Assembly: GCF_014652635.1 (NCBI RefSeq) | Contig: NZ_BMZE01000002.1 | Coordinates: forward strand, 663,562 to 727,561 | Length of the DNA stretch: 64,000 bases | Direction: 5' to 3' | Origin: Devosia pacifica | GTDB lineage: Bacteria; Pseudomonadota; Alphaproteobacteria; Rhizobiales; Devosiaceae | Shown here: positions 17,642 to 25,147 of the stretch, piece after piece | Position numbering within the stretch: position 1 is the stretch's first letter | How the letters are laid out: each line of letters opens with the position of its first letter | Program-made: the position numbers and the translations under genes | Notes under the pieces: generated by a model | What the model was told of the DNA's origin: nothing | The model's database searches: none | What the model saw: the letters and a program-made list of their open reading frames with translations, nothing else

Positions 17642-19105
17642 ATGACCCGCGCTCCGAACATCCTGTGGATCTGCACCGACCAGCAACGCTGGGACACGCT
17701 CGGGTGCTATGGCAACGAGTTTGTAAAGACACCAAGCATTGACCGCCTGGCGAAGGACGGCATGTTGTTCGAGCGAGCGTACTCGCAAAGTCCCGTCTGC
17801 ACGCCGAGCCGCGCGAGCTTCCTGACGGGCCGCTATCCGCGGACAACAAGGACGCGGCAGAATGGGCAGGACATTCCGGCGGAAGAGCGCCTGATCTCAA
17901 GGGTGCTTGCCGACAGTGGCTACAATTGCGGCCTGGCCGGCAAGCTGCATCTTTCCACGTGTCACCCGTCGATCGCACCATTCACGGAGCGTCGCATCGA
18001 TGACGGCTATTCAGAGTTTCACTGGTCGCACCACCCCTCGCCGCCGCTTCAGCGCGGAAAGGGTAACAACTGGCCAGCCAACGAGTACGATCTGTGGCTG
18101 CGAGAGAAGGGCACCGAGTATCAACGTGCGCCCTATGAGGGTTCACCGCACGTGCATGTGGGGCCGCCAGCCGAGGATCACCAAACGACCTGGTGCGCAC
18201 AGAAGGCGATCACCTTCATGGAAGCGAATGCGAATCTGGATCATTCTTGGATGTTCTCCGTCAACATGTTCGATCCGCACCATCCATTTGATCCGCCGCT
18301 CGAGTACCTTCAACCGTATCTCGACAAGCTCGACGAAATCCCGCTTCCAAACTACGAAGCCGGAGAACTCGACAATAAACCTACTGTGCAGAAAATCGAC
18401 CACGAGGGAGCCTATGGCGGCCGTGCTGGCTTTGAGTATGAAAAGATGTCGGATCGCGATCACCGGCTGGTGAAGGCCGCGTACTGGGCAATGTGCGATT
18501 TGATCGACGCGCAGGTCGGACGCATGCTTGAGGCTCTGGAGCGGACGGGACAGCGCGAAAATACAATCGTCATCTTCATGTCCGATCACGGCGAGATGCT
18601 TGGCGACCATGGTATCTACCTCAAAGGCTCGTACTTTTACGAGGAGGCGGTGCATGTGCCGCTGATCATCGCCGGCCCCGGTATCCAGATAGGAGTGCGC
18701 AATAAGGATCTGATGGAACTGGTAGATATTGCGCCGACCCTCCTTGGTGCCGCTGGCATCGACCGAGAACCCGGCATGCAAGGCCGCTCTTTCCTGCCTT
18801 TGCTGCGCGGCGAGGCCTTCAAAGCTCGGGAGGACGTCTATTGCGAGTACTACAACGCTATGCCGTGGCACCCCAAAGACGTGAACCCGCAGGCGACGAT
18901 GGTGCGCACTGACAGGTTGAAAATGGTAGTCGTTCACGGACACGACGAAGGCGAACTATACGATCTGGTTGAGGATCCGCAGGAGCGTCACAACCTCTGG
19001 GGGGACCCGAAGCGTGAAGGGGACAAACTCGCGCTCTACAGGCGTCTCGTCGACCGGATGGCATGGACCGTCGACCCGCTGCCGCAGCGTCGAGCCGATT
19101 TCTAG
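17642..19105 (+). CDS. Type I sulfatase (arylsulfatase/glycosulfatase family)
   Basis: A 487-residue alkaline-phosphatase-superfamily sulfatase. The formylglycine signature CTPSRASFLTGRYP starts at C53, the cysteine that must be oxidised to formylglycine. Metal-site residues are D13 (LWICTDQQRWD) and the later FMSDHGEMLGDHG block. It lacks an obvious signal peptide, so it likely acts in the cytosol on imported sulfate esters. It follows the permeases by 26 nt and precedes the FGE gene, which supplies the modification. The substrate is not determinable; similar proteins include choline-, glyco- and arylsulfatases. Confidence 0.92.
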   Translation: MTRAPNILWICTDQQRWDTLGCYGNEFVKTPSIDRLAKDGMLFERAYSQSPVCTPSRASFLTGRYPRTTRTRQNGQDIPAEERLISRVLADSGYNCGLAGKLHLSTCHPSIAPFTERRIDDGYSEFHWSHHPSPPLQRGKGNNWPANEYDLWLREKGTEYQRAPYEGSPHVHVGPPAEDHQTTWCAQKAITFMEANANLDHSWMFSVNMFDPHHPFDPPLEYLQPYLDKLDEIPLPNYEAGELDNKPTVQKIDHEGAYGGRAGFEYEKMSDRDHRLVKAAYWAMCDLIDAQVGRMLEALERTGQRENTIVIFMSDHGEMLGDHGIYLKGSYFYEEAVHVPLIIAGPGIQIGVRNKDLMELVDIAPTLLGAAGIDREPGMQGRSFLPLLRGEAFKAREDVYCEYYNAMPWHPKDVNPQATMVRTDRLKMVVVHGHDEGELYDLVEDPQERHNLWGDPKREGDKLALYRRLVDRMAWTVDPLPQRRADF

Positions 19106-19201
19106 CGGCATGTCTTTAGCTGTAACGATATGGCGGCGATAAGCAGAAAAGCAGTCGGCAAATGCTTCGCCGCTACTCGTTTTTTGGTTGGATAGTGATA
19201 C

Positions 19202-20164
19202 ATGGCGTGCTGCAGCCCTACACGTAAAATCAATGAGTTGTCGTCCAGCGGTTTGGCACCGGTAGCAATGCCTCCGGCAACAGGCACGGCCGACAGCGCT
19301 ATCCACGTAGTTGGCGGCAAGAGCTTTGTCGGCACAAATGCTCCGGTAGTTCTCGTTGACGGAGAGGGGCCGGAGCGGGCTGTGACCTTGTACGATTTTG
19401 CGCTAGAAGCAACCACGGTCACCAACGCGCGCTTCGCCGGTTTCGCAGCTGCCACTGGTTATGTCACAGAGGCTGAACGATTTGGCTGGTCTGCGGTATT
19501 TAGCAACGAGCGAGAGAGCGTCGATCGTTCTGCAGATAGCGGATCGCACTTGCCCTGGTGGCAACAGATCGAGGGCGCGAGCTGGCGTCATCCGGAAGGG
19601 CCGGGCTCTTCCTTAAATGGTAGGATGGACCATCCGGTAGTCCAAGTCTCCTGGAATGATGCGTACGCCTTCGCCCGGTGGGTTGGTGGCCGCTTGCCGA
19701 GCGAAGCAGAATGGGAGCATGCAGCGCGTGGTGGTCCGGTGCGCAAGCGCTTTCCTTGGGGCGACGACGAGCCCGATGACGCTAACATCTTTTGCAACAT
19801 TTGGCAGGGCAGGTTTCCGGATCTGAATACGGAGAGAGACGGTTACGCTCTCACCGCACCGGTAAGGAGCTTCGAGCCCAATGCGCTGGGCTTTTACTGC
19901 ATGAGCGGCAATGTCTGGGAATGGACGCACGATGCGTTTCGTGTGCGCTCGATCTCCAAGCTCGCGAAGCAGAGAAACGCGCGCGCCCTACAAGGCGAGG
20001 AAAAGGTCCTCAAGGGCGGATCCTTCTTGTGCCACTTCTCCTATTGTTACCGCTATCGCATCGCCGCGCGCATGGCGATGACTCCTGATAGCGCCGGCTC
20101 AAATACAGGATTTCGTGTGGCTTACGACCTGCCTGCGCAGGTTCACGAGCCCGCTAGTGGCTAA
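19202..20164 (+). CDS. Formylglycine-generating enzyme (SUMF1/EgtB/PvdO fold)
   Basis: A 320-residue protein of the FGE-sulfatase family. It oxidises the sulfatase active-site cysteine to formylglycine. The catalytic block GGSFLCHFSYCYRYR holds the cysteine pair C277 and C282 that binds copper in aerobic FGEs. VSWNDAYAFARWVGGRLPSEAEWE and SGNVWEWTHDAF are family blocks, and GSNTGFRV closes the fold. The N-terminal MACCSP sequence is common in bacterial FGEs, supporting ATG 19202 despite a weak ribosome-binding site. A 96-nt gap separates it from the sulfatase. The retained cysteines indicate true FGE rather than an EgtB-like relative. Confidence 0.92.
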   Translation: MACCSPTRKINELSSSGLAPVAMPPATGTADSAIHVVGGKSFVGTNAPVVLVDGEGPERAVTLYDFALEATTVTNARFAGFAAATGYVTEAERFGWSAVFSNERESVDRSADSGSHLPWWQQIEGASWRHPEGPGSSLNGRMDHPVVQVSWNDAYAFARWVGGRLPSEAEWEHAARGGPVRKRFPWGDDEPDDANIFCNIWQGRFPDLNTERDGYALTAPVRSFEPNALGFYCMSGNVWEWTHDAFRVRSISKLAKQRNARALQGEEKVLKGGSFLCHFSYCYRYRIAARMAMTPDSAGSNTGFRVAYDLPAQVHEPASG

Positions 20165-20169
20165 GGTCT

Positions 20170-20397
20170 ATTCAGACTTTTCCACGGCGACGGAACGAGA
20201 CACTGGATACGAGGGCCAGTGATGCGTTGCATGCGGTCGTTGGCGTAGTGCGATCCTTGAGGCTCTAGGAGCACAATCCGATACGCCGCGTCCCCAAGAG
20301 TCGCGTGCATCTTTCGAGCTTAGCTTCGAAGGGATGCCGGGAAAAGCGTTCCAACCACGTGAAAAGCTGTCATTCCTGGGCAAAAAAAAGTCTGAAT
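20170..20397. repeat. 228-bp segment bounded by 12-bp inverted repeats
   Basis: The intergenic gap between the FGE and P450 genes is bounded by ATTCAGACTTTT (20170-20181) and its exact reverse complement AAAAGTCTGAAT (20386-20397). No target-site duplication is evident and the interior has no convincing gene. It could be a small non-autonomous or decayed mobile element, or a chance match. Confidence 0.35.
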
Positions 20398-20423
20398 GTC
20401 GATAAACTCTAGTGGGGCGCAAC

Positions 20424-21797
20424 TCACCTTTGTCGGGGTCTCACACTCAGGTTAATCCCAGTATCGGGGCGCACGGTCATCAGCATGGTCGGGGTAGGTA
20501 AGGCGAGGGGGCCTTGAGCAAACCTGAATCGCGACAGCAAGGTCCCTAAGATTATCTGGGCTTGCATCATTGCAAAGTTGGCACCGACGCAGACGCGCGG
20601 GCCTGCGCCAAAGGGCAGATAGGCGTAGCTGTCCCTAGCCTTGACCTGCTCTGGCAGGAAGCGGTCAGGGTTGAAGGTATTGGGATTGTCCCACAGCGTT
20701 GCGTGGCGATGCAGCGCATAAAGCGGCAGGAAAATCACATCCTTAGCATGAATATCGCGACCACCCAGCTGGTCACGGATGAGCACTTCGCGCGCTAGCA
20801 TTCCCACCGGTGGATAGAGCCGCATGGTTTCCTGAAGGATGCGCCGGCCGAGTGGCATAGACTCAAGATCACCGAGGCTGGCTGGCTGATCGCCAAGAAC
20901 GCTGCGGGCCTCGGCATGCGCTTCTTCCTGGATTTCTGGATAGAGCGCTAGTAGCTGCAGGGCCCAACTGAGCGCCAGCGCCGTTGTTTCGTGGCCCGCT
21001 ACGATGAAGAACTGCATGTTGTGCAGCACATCTTGTGCCGACATCGTGCGTCCCGTCTCAGGATCCGTGGCCTTGAGCATGAAATCGAGCAGATCATCAG
21101 CCTGGCCGGTCGCCTGCGCGCGGCGCGCATCAATGGCCTTGTCTACCATGTCGTGCATTGTATGCACTGCACCATAGCCCAGCAGCTCCCCGGGCCGCGG
21201 GAACCAGCTCGGAACGCGCAAAAAGTCGAGAAGCGACGCTTTTCCGGCGGTTTCGAAATAGCGAACAATGGCAGCGCCATAGACCTTGGCATCAAAATGC
21301 TCCCGGCCCGATAAGGCGACCTCGCATATGACATCGAAGGTGGCGGTGAGCATTTCAGCCACCAACTCAGCTTGCGGCCCGGCCGCGTGTAGCCTCTGCG
21401 ACGCCCGCTCAGCAGTGGCCGTCATCACCGGTGCGAGTGATGTTACATTGCGCCGCGCAAAAACCGGCGCGACGGCGCGACGTTGCCAGCGCCACTCGGC
21501 GCCTTCGGCAGTGAATAGACTATTGCCGATTGCCGGGCGCAGCATTCGCACCATGACCTCTGACTTGGGATAGTTGGCGGCATTGTCGAGATAGATGCGC
21601 CGCAGCGAGGCCGGGTCCTGCACCATGTGCCAGCGGGCACCTCCCATGCGTCCCGACACAATTGGTTGCTGATAAGCAATGGAAGGAATGATCTCGAGCA
21701 CGTTACGGCGAGCCGCGCGCACCGACTGGAGGATAGACAAGGGCTTGCGATGAGGCTCAACATGGGGCGGCTGCATCTGCAGATCAGTTTGGGGCAA
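20424..21797 (-). CDS. Cytochrome P450
   Basis: A 457-residue soluble-type P450 monooxygenase. The I-helix oxygen-binding motif is AGHETTALALSW, the K-helix ExxR is ETMRLYPP, and the heme-binding loop FGAGPRVCVGANFA carries the proximal ligand C403. There is no N-terminal membrane anchor. The sequence resembles CYP102/CYP4-like bacterial P450s, and the substrate is unknown. The chosen start is a TTG at 21797 with GAGG upstream; ATG 21776 is the alternative but lacks a ribosome-binding site. No ferredoxin or reductase gene is nearby, so electrons must come from a partner elsewhere. Confidence 0.9.
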   Translation of the reverse strand: MPQTDLQMQPPHVEPHRKPLSILQSVRAARRNVLEIIPSIAYQQPIVSGRMGGARWHMVQDPASLRRIYLDNAANYPKSEVMVRMLRPAIGNSLFTAEGAEWRWQRRAVAPVFARRNVTSLAPVMTATAERASQRLHAAGPQAELVAEMLTATFDVICEVALSGREHFDAKVYGAAIVRYFETAGKASLLDFLRVPSWFPRPGELLGYGAVHTMHDMVDKAIDARRAQATGQADDLLDFMLKATDPETGRTMSAQDVLHNMQFFIVAGHETTALALSWALQLLALYPEIQEEAHAEARSVLGDQPASLGDLESMPLGRRILQETMRLYPPVGMLAREVLIRDQLGGRDIHAKDVIFLPLYALHRHATLWDNPNTFNPDRFLPEQVKARDSYAYLPFGAGPRVCVGANFAMMQAQIILGTLLSRFRFAQGPLALPTPTMLMTVRPDTGINLSVRPRQR

Positions 21798-21915
21798 AAC
21801 CTTTGTCCTCGCTTCTGCGTAGCCAGACCTACCCCATGAGTTTGCTGATCCAAAACCACACTTGAGTGATTGCTCCTTCAGCTAACAACTCAGCTGTTAC
21901 ACCGTTCAGATCCGG

Positions 21916-21931
21916 CAGCAACGCGCCCATT
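21916..21931 (+). repeat. 16-bp direct repeat, copy 1
   Basis: CAGCAACGCGCCCATT occurs here and exactly again at 23084-23099, flanking the dioxygenase-like gene. Both copies are followed within 50-65 bp by GCGGACAC. This looks like two degenerate copies of a dispersed intergenic repeat. Confidence 0.45.
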
Positions 21932-21998
21932 TGGGTGGAAAGGCGACGGTCGGCTTTCGGCGAGTGGCCGGGCCTCAGCGGACACTTATTAGACATCG

Positions 21999-22028
21999 GG
22001 AGCCCGGAACGGTTGTGTCCCGGGCTCC
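21999..22028 (-). terminator. Stem-loop terminator after the dioxygenase-like gene
   Basis: A perfect 9-bp stem (GGAGCCCGG/CCGGGCTCC) with a 12-nt loop lies just 3' of the minus-strand stop at 22033. It lacks a long T-tract, so termination may be factor-assisted, but position and stability support a transcript end. Confidence 0.6.
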
Positions 22029-22032
22029 AAGG

Positions 22033-22824
22033 TTAGAGCGCCATCCCAATGGCCCTGCGGATGGCTATTTGCACCGCCGAGGGTGGCAGCGACGGGTCGA
22101 ACTCACCCGTCGGCAGAAGCGCGGGCTGAGCCATGAACCGGGGCTCAGATCCGCTATGCGGCTGAGCGGAGTGGACCAGGAAAGGGTGGCAAAGATAGAC
22201 CGTCCCGGCTTCCCCGGTAGCCAGCACTACTTCGCAGTCGGCTGTCGAAGCGAATCCATCAGCGGCCAACTCGCCAAGCGTGAGACCGCCCGGTCCGGCC
22301 GGCAGTAACTGCCTGGCGATGGCGCTGTGCGACCCACTTCTGATTTTGGTCGGCGCATCCATTTTCCCGATATCGGAGAAAAGGAATAGCATGAGAAGGG
22401 CACGGCCACTGCTTTTCACGTTGACCCGCCACTGCATGAAGTCGGGGTTATCGGTACCGAAGCTGGCATCAACGTGCCATCCAGCATCACCCGGATCGTT
22501 TGGCGACGGAAAACGCACAGGGAAAGTGCCCAAGCCATTGGGCCTCAACCACCGGCCTTCGCCTACCAGGGCATCGTACGATGCGTGCAAGAGCGGGGTG
22601 TTGGCGGCGTCGACGAAAGGTTTGTCTGTCATGAAGCCCAAGCGGACAACAGGCTGTTTCCATGTCTCTGGCGCGTCTGGAGAAAGCCCCACGGCATTCC
22701 AAAGCTGGTCCCGCCCTTTTGCGGCAAGGTCGCCATCGAAGGCACCGTCTAGTTTGATATATCCATGTTCAATGAAGTGCGAGATCTGAGCTTCGCTCAG
22801 ATCGGAGTTACGAGGTTCCGACAT
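22033..22824 (-). CDS. Phytanoyl-CoA dioxygenase (PhyH) family protein
   Basis: A 263-residue non-heme Fe(II)/2-oxoglutarate dioxygenase-like protein. The iron-binding HxD is seen in GWHVDASFGTD and the distal histidine in HPFLVHSAQPHSG; the arginine of EPRFMAQPALL is positioned to bind 2-oxoglutarate. Length fits the PhyH family, which hydroxylates or degrades diverse small molecules. The ATG at 22824 has GGAGAA 8 nt upstream. It is transcribed alone, with a stem-loop directly after it. The neighbouring P450 is another oxygenase, but separate transcription leaves a shared pathway unproven. Confidence 0.85.
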   Translation of the reverse strand: MSEPRNSDLSEAQISHFIEHGYIKLDGAFDGDLAAKGRDQLWNAVGLSPDAPETWKQPVVRLGFMTDKPFVDAANTPLLHASYDALVGEGRWLRPNGLGTFPVRFPSPNDPGDAGWHVDASFGTDNPDFMQWRVNVKSSGRALLMLFLFSDIGKMDAPTKIRSGSHSAIARQLLPAGPGGLTLGELAADGFASTADCEVVLATGEAGTVYLCHPFLVHSAQPHSGSEPRFMAQPALLPTGEFDPSLPPSAVQIAIRRAIGMAL

Positions 22825-23323
22825 TCAAAAAATTCTCCGCACGGCCTCCACGGAGGACAGGCCGTTATGATCTCAAAAGGCGCCAGGGTGCACGACGACA
22901 CTGGGTCGTCAGATCAGCGGAAAGAATGTGGACTTAAACATCATGGTGGCGGGTGTTTAGCAGTGGGGCTTTTTCCCGGCAAGAGCTTGAGTTCTGAAAC
23001 TTGGCGGCCAAGCGAGCGATTTCCGCTTTTCTGAAATCGTTGGAAGCCATCCTTTGACCGAAATGGGGTCGAGTTCTGCCGGTCAGCAACGCGCCCATTC
23101 CGGCCGTTCCCCGATTTATTTCCCGAAGCTAAAAGCGGACACCCGCCTTGCACGAGCGGGTCGGCATTATCGCAGCAGACGGCCGGGGCATGATTTTGGT
23201 TGCTTTCGGTTCTGTCGACGACCGAGTGAGGGCGGCAGTAGACTGCCATGCCGGGATTTACATTTCTCCAACCTTCCCTAAGTCTTTCACCGGGCTGATG
23301 ATGATCTATTAAGGGCTTTGCTG
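22825..23323. other. 500-bp intergenic region with degenerate repeat
   Basis: No gene is supported here. It carries the second copy of the 16-bp direct repeat (23084-23099), followed by AAAGCGGACACC and a small hairpin ACCCGC/GCGGGT around 23139-23159. An open frame on the minus strand (22941-23249) has no family resemblance and no ribosome-binding site. The texture resembles decayed, non-coding repeat DNA common between genes in this group. Confidence 0.5.
23084..23099 (+). repeat. 16-bp direct repeat, copy 2
   Basis: Exact second copy of CAGCAACGCGCCCATT seen at 21916-21931. The two copies are 1168 bp apart in the same orientation and bracket the dioxygenase-like gene. Confidence 0.45.
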
Positions 23324-23659
23324 TCAGGAACCGTCCCTGACATCGCGGATGCTGTGAAGCATTTTGACGATGCGATCAGCATCCTCGTGTGTCCGGTTCC
23401 AAAGCGAAAGCACGCCGCGGGTCAAGCGTCGTTCATCCTCGTCTTGAAGGGCGTCAGGCAAGGGCGAAATATGCAGCTTATTGCAAATTTGCCAGACGCT
23501 GCCACTGATTACGATGAACTGGCCTTTGCAGATTTTGAAAACCTGACTGTAGTCAACGCCGGTCCTGGTAGCCAGCTCAGGAAGGGTTAGGCCGCGATCG
23601 ATGCGTGCTGCATCGATCCGTTGTCCAATGGCCTTTGCCTCTGCTTCGTTGACTTTCAT
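23324..23659 (-). CDS. XRE-family helix-turn-helix regulator
   Basis: A 111-residue DNA-binding protein. The Cro/CI-type helix-turn-helix is AARIDRGLTLPELATRTGVDYSQVFKICKGQ, at about residues 15-48. The C-terminal half (DEDERRLTRGVLSLWNRTHEDADRIVKMLHSIRDV) looks like a small helical dimerisation domain. It is divergent from the NADAR gene at 23706. The start codon lies inside a perfect palindrome (23658-23671), which suggests autoregulation and control of the neighbour. ATG 23659 is preferred because the longer frame runs across that palindrome. Confidence 0.8.
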   Translation of the reverse strand: MKVNEAEAKAIGQRIDAARIDRGLTLPELATRTGVDYSQVFKICKGQFIVISGSVWQICNKLHISPLPDALQDEDERRLTRGVLSLWNRTHEDADRIVKMLHSIRDVRDGS

Positions 23660-23671
23660 GCAAATTTGCAT
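23658..23671. promoter_or_regulatory. Perfect 14-bp palindrome, candidate XRE operator
   Basis: ATGCAAATTTGCAT is a perfect palindrome that overlaps the XRE start codon and lies 35 bp before the NADAR start, in the divergent control region. The core TGCAAATTTGC recurs inside the XRE coding region at 23482-23492. Such twin sites are typical of autoregulating Cro-like proteins. Assignment is by inspection. Confidence 0.5.
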
Positions 23672-23705
23672 ATTGATAGATGATGAAAAAAGCAAGGTGG
23701 TCGGC

Positions 23706-24215
23706 ATGAGTGACATTGGAGAAATCCGGTTCTATCGGGCAAGCGAGAAGCCCTACGGCGCCTTCAGCAATTTGTTCCGCAGAGAAATCCAGTTCGAGGG
23801 TGAGACCTTCAAGACCTCGGAACATGCCTATCAGGCAGGGAAGGCCCGGAAAGCTGAAGTTCGCGCCTGGCTCATGCAAGCGCCCTCTCCGGCGCTTCTG
23901 GCTATGGCGGCGCACGGACTCTATTACTGGGATGTCGCCCCGGGATGGTCGAAAGCTAAATACGGCCGCATGCGCCGCGTGCTGGCGGCCAAGTTCGAAC
24001 AACATGCAGATTTGAAAGAGTTGCTTCTCTCAACCGGCGAGGCGCGTCTCGTGGAGTCCGCCACCGTCGACAACGAGGTCAATCGACTCTGGGGTGAAGT
24101 AAACGGCGTTGGCCAAAATATGCTCGGCCAGATGCTTATGGAGCTGCGGACCGCGCTCAGGTCAGGGATCGACATTGCCGACGGCTGGCCAGCACCTATG
24201 GAAGCTGCGGAATAG
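23706..24215 (+). CDS. NADAR-domain protein (YbiA-like)
   Basis: A 169-residue single-domain NADAR/YbiA-family protein. It shows the family blocks FYRASEKPYGAFSNLFRREIQFEGETFKTSEHAYQAGKA (residues 9-47), AWLMQAPSP, KYGRMRRVLAAKFEQHADLKELLLSTG and GVGQNMLGQMLMELR. Family members cleave N-glycosidic bonds: YbiA acts on riboflavin-pathway intermediates, and other NADARs remove ADP-ribose, including from guanine in DNA. The ATG at 23706 has AAGGTGG 6 nt upstream. The gene ends 2 nt from the convergent PfkB kinase gene and is divergent from the XRE regulator, so it is probably controlled by it. A link to the adjacent nucleotide-handling operon is inferred from position. Confidence 0.88.
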   Translation: MSDIGEIRFYRASEKPYGAFSNLFRREIQFEGETFKTSEHAYQAGKARKAEVRAWLMQAPSPALLAMAAHGLYYWDVAPGWSKAKYGRMRRVLAAKFEQHADLKELLLSTGEARLVESATVDNEVNRLWGEVNGVGQNMLGQMLMELRTALRSGIDIADGWPAPMEAAE

Positions 24216-24217
24216 TC

Positions 24218-25147
24218 TTAATGTCGGGTATCAAGCGCTTGCCTTGCGGCAGCTGCACCCAACTCTCGAAACAGGCCGCGCGCGCCGACGAATCCGCAGT
24301 TTGCTGAGGCGAGGCTTTGTCCCGCGCGCGCTCCTGCGACGACATGCTCCAGCGACAGTGTTGCCGCTGTAGCCGCAGCGCCAAGAAGGCGATCGATCAG
24401 GCCAACGCTCACCATGTCGCCCGAACCGCAGGTGTCTAAAACCCTTGGGGCCGTTATGGCCGAACACGAAACTTCATAGTTGCCATGTACGACCTCGAGG
24501 CCGCGCTCGCCATGCGTGACCATGCCAAAAATCTGCATTTCCGACAAATGTGGCCTTAGCACATGGCCAAGCCGTTCCTCCGAGAACTTGATGATCGATG
24601 TGTAGCGAAGCGCCTGGCGAAACAAGGCTTCATCACTAACAGCCGAGGGCTCGAAATACACAATACCGCCGGCTTCTGCAGTCGCCCTCATTGCTTCGAC
24701 GATCGCAGGGCTAATCCGATCAGAGTAAAATACCGCGCAGTTTTCGACAATCGGACGCGCGGCGTCGAGTTCACTCAGCTCGATCGGACGGTACGCGGGA
24801 AACCGAGTGCTGGTGTCAGGGCAGGTGAAACTGAAGTGGTGTTCGCCCGTAGTCGCATCGAGGAACTGCACAAGGACCGGCGACAGCCGGCCAGCGTGAC
24901 GCGTTATGTATCGCGTGTCCGCCCCGACCGACTCGAACTCGTGGACCATTTCAAAACCAGTAGCGTCGTCACCAAGTGAAAGAATGGGGACCACGCTGCG
25001 GTTCAGCATTGCCAACGACCAGAGAACGTTCGCACAGGATCCACCGAGCGACTCCTGTTGCTTGCTGCCGCGTTCATAAAGTCGATCAATAACCGCAAAA
25101 CCCGATCCGGCAACGTCAACGCTGGTTTTCACGATTTGCCCCCGCAC
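24218..25147 (-). CDS. PfkB-family sugar/nucleoside kinase
   Basis: A 309-residue ribokinase-fold kinase. It has the N-terminal glycine pair in LGGSCANVLWSLA (35-47) and the second PfkB signature LDTCGSGDMVSVGL (237-250), with the anion hole and catalytic base D244. It probably phosphorylates a sugar or nucleoside in the cytosol; the sequence is divergent from canonical ribokinase or adenosine kinase. The start is GTG 25147, immediately abutting the TAG of the SIS-HAD gene, so translation is coupled. It is the last gene of the five-gene island operon and converges with the NADAR gene at 2 nt distance. Confidence 0.85.
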   Translation of the reverse strand: MRGQIVKTSVDVAGSGFAVIDRLYERGSKQQESLGGSCANVLWSLAMLNRSVVPILSLGDDATGFEMVHEFESVGADTRYITRHAGRLSPVLVQFLDATTGEHHFSFTCPDTSTRFPAYRPIELSELDAARPIVENCAVFYSDRISPAIVEAMRATAEAGGIVYFEPSAVSDEALFRQALRYTSIIKFSEERLGHVLRPHLSEMQIFGMVTHGERGLEVVHGNYEVSCSAITAPRVLDTCGSGDMVSVGLIDRLLGAAATAATLSLEHVVAGARAGQSLASANCGFVGARGLFRELGAAAARQALDTRH

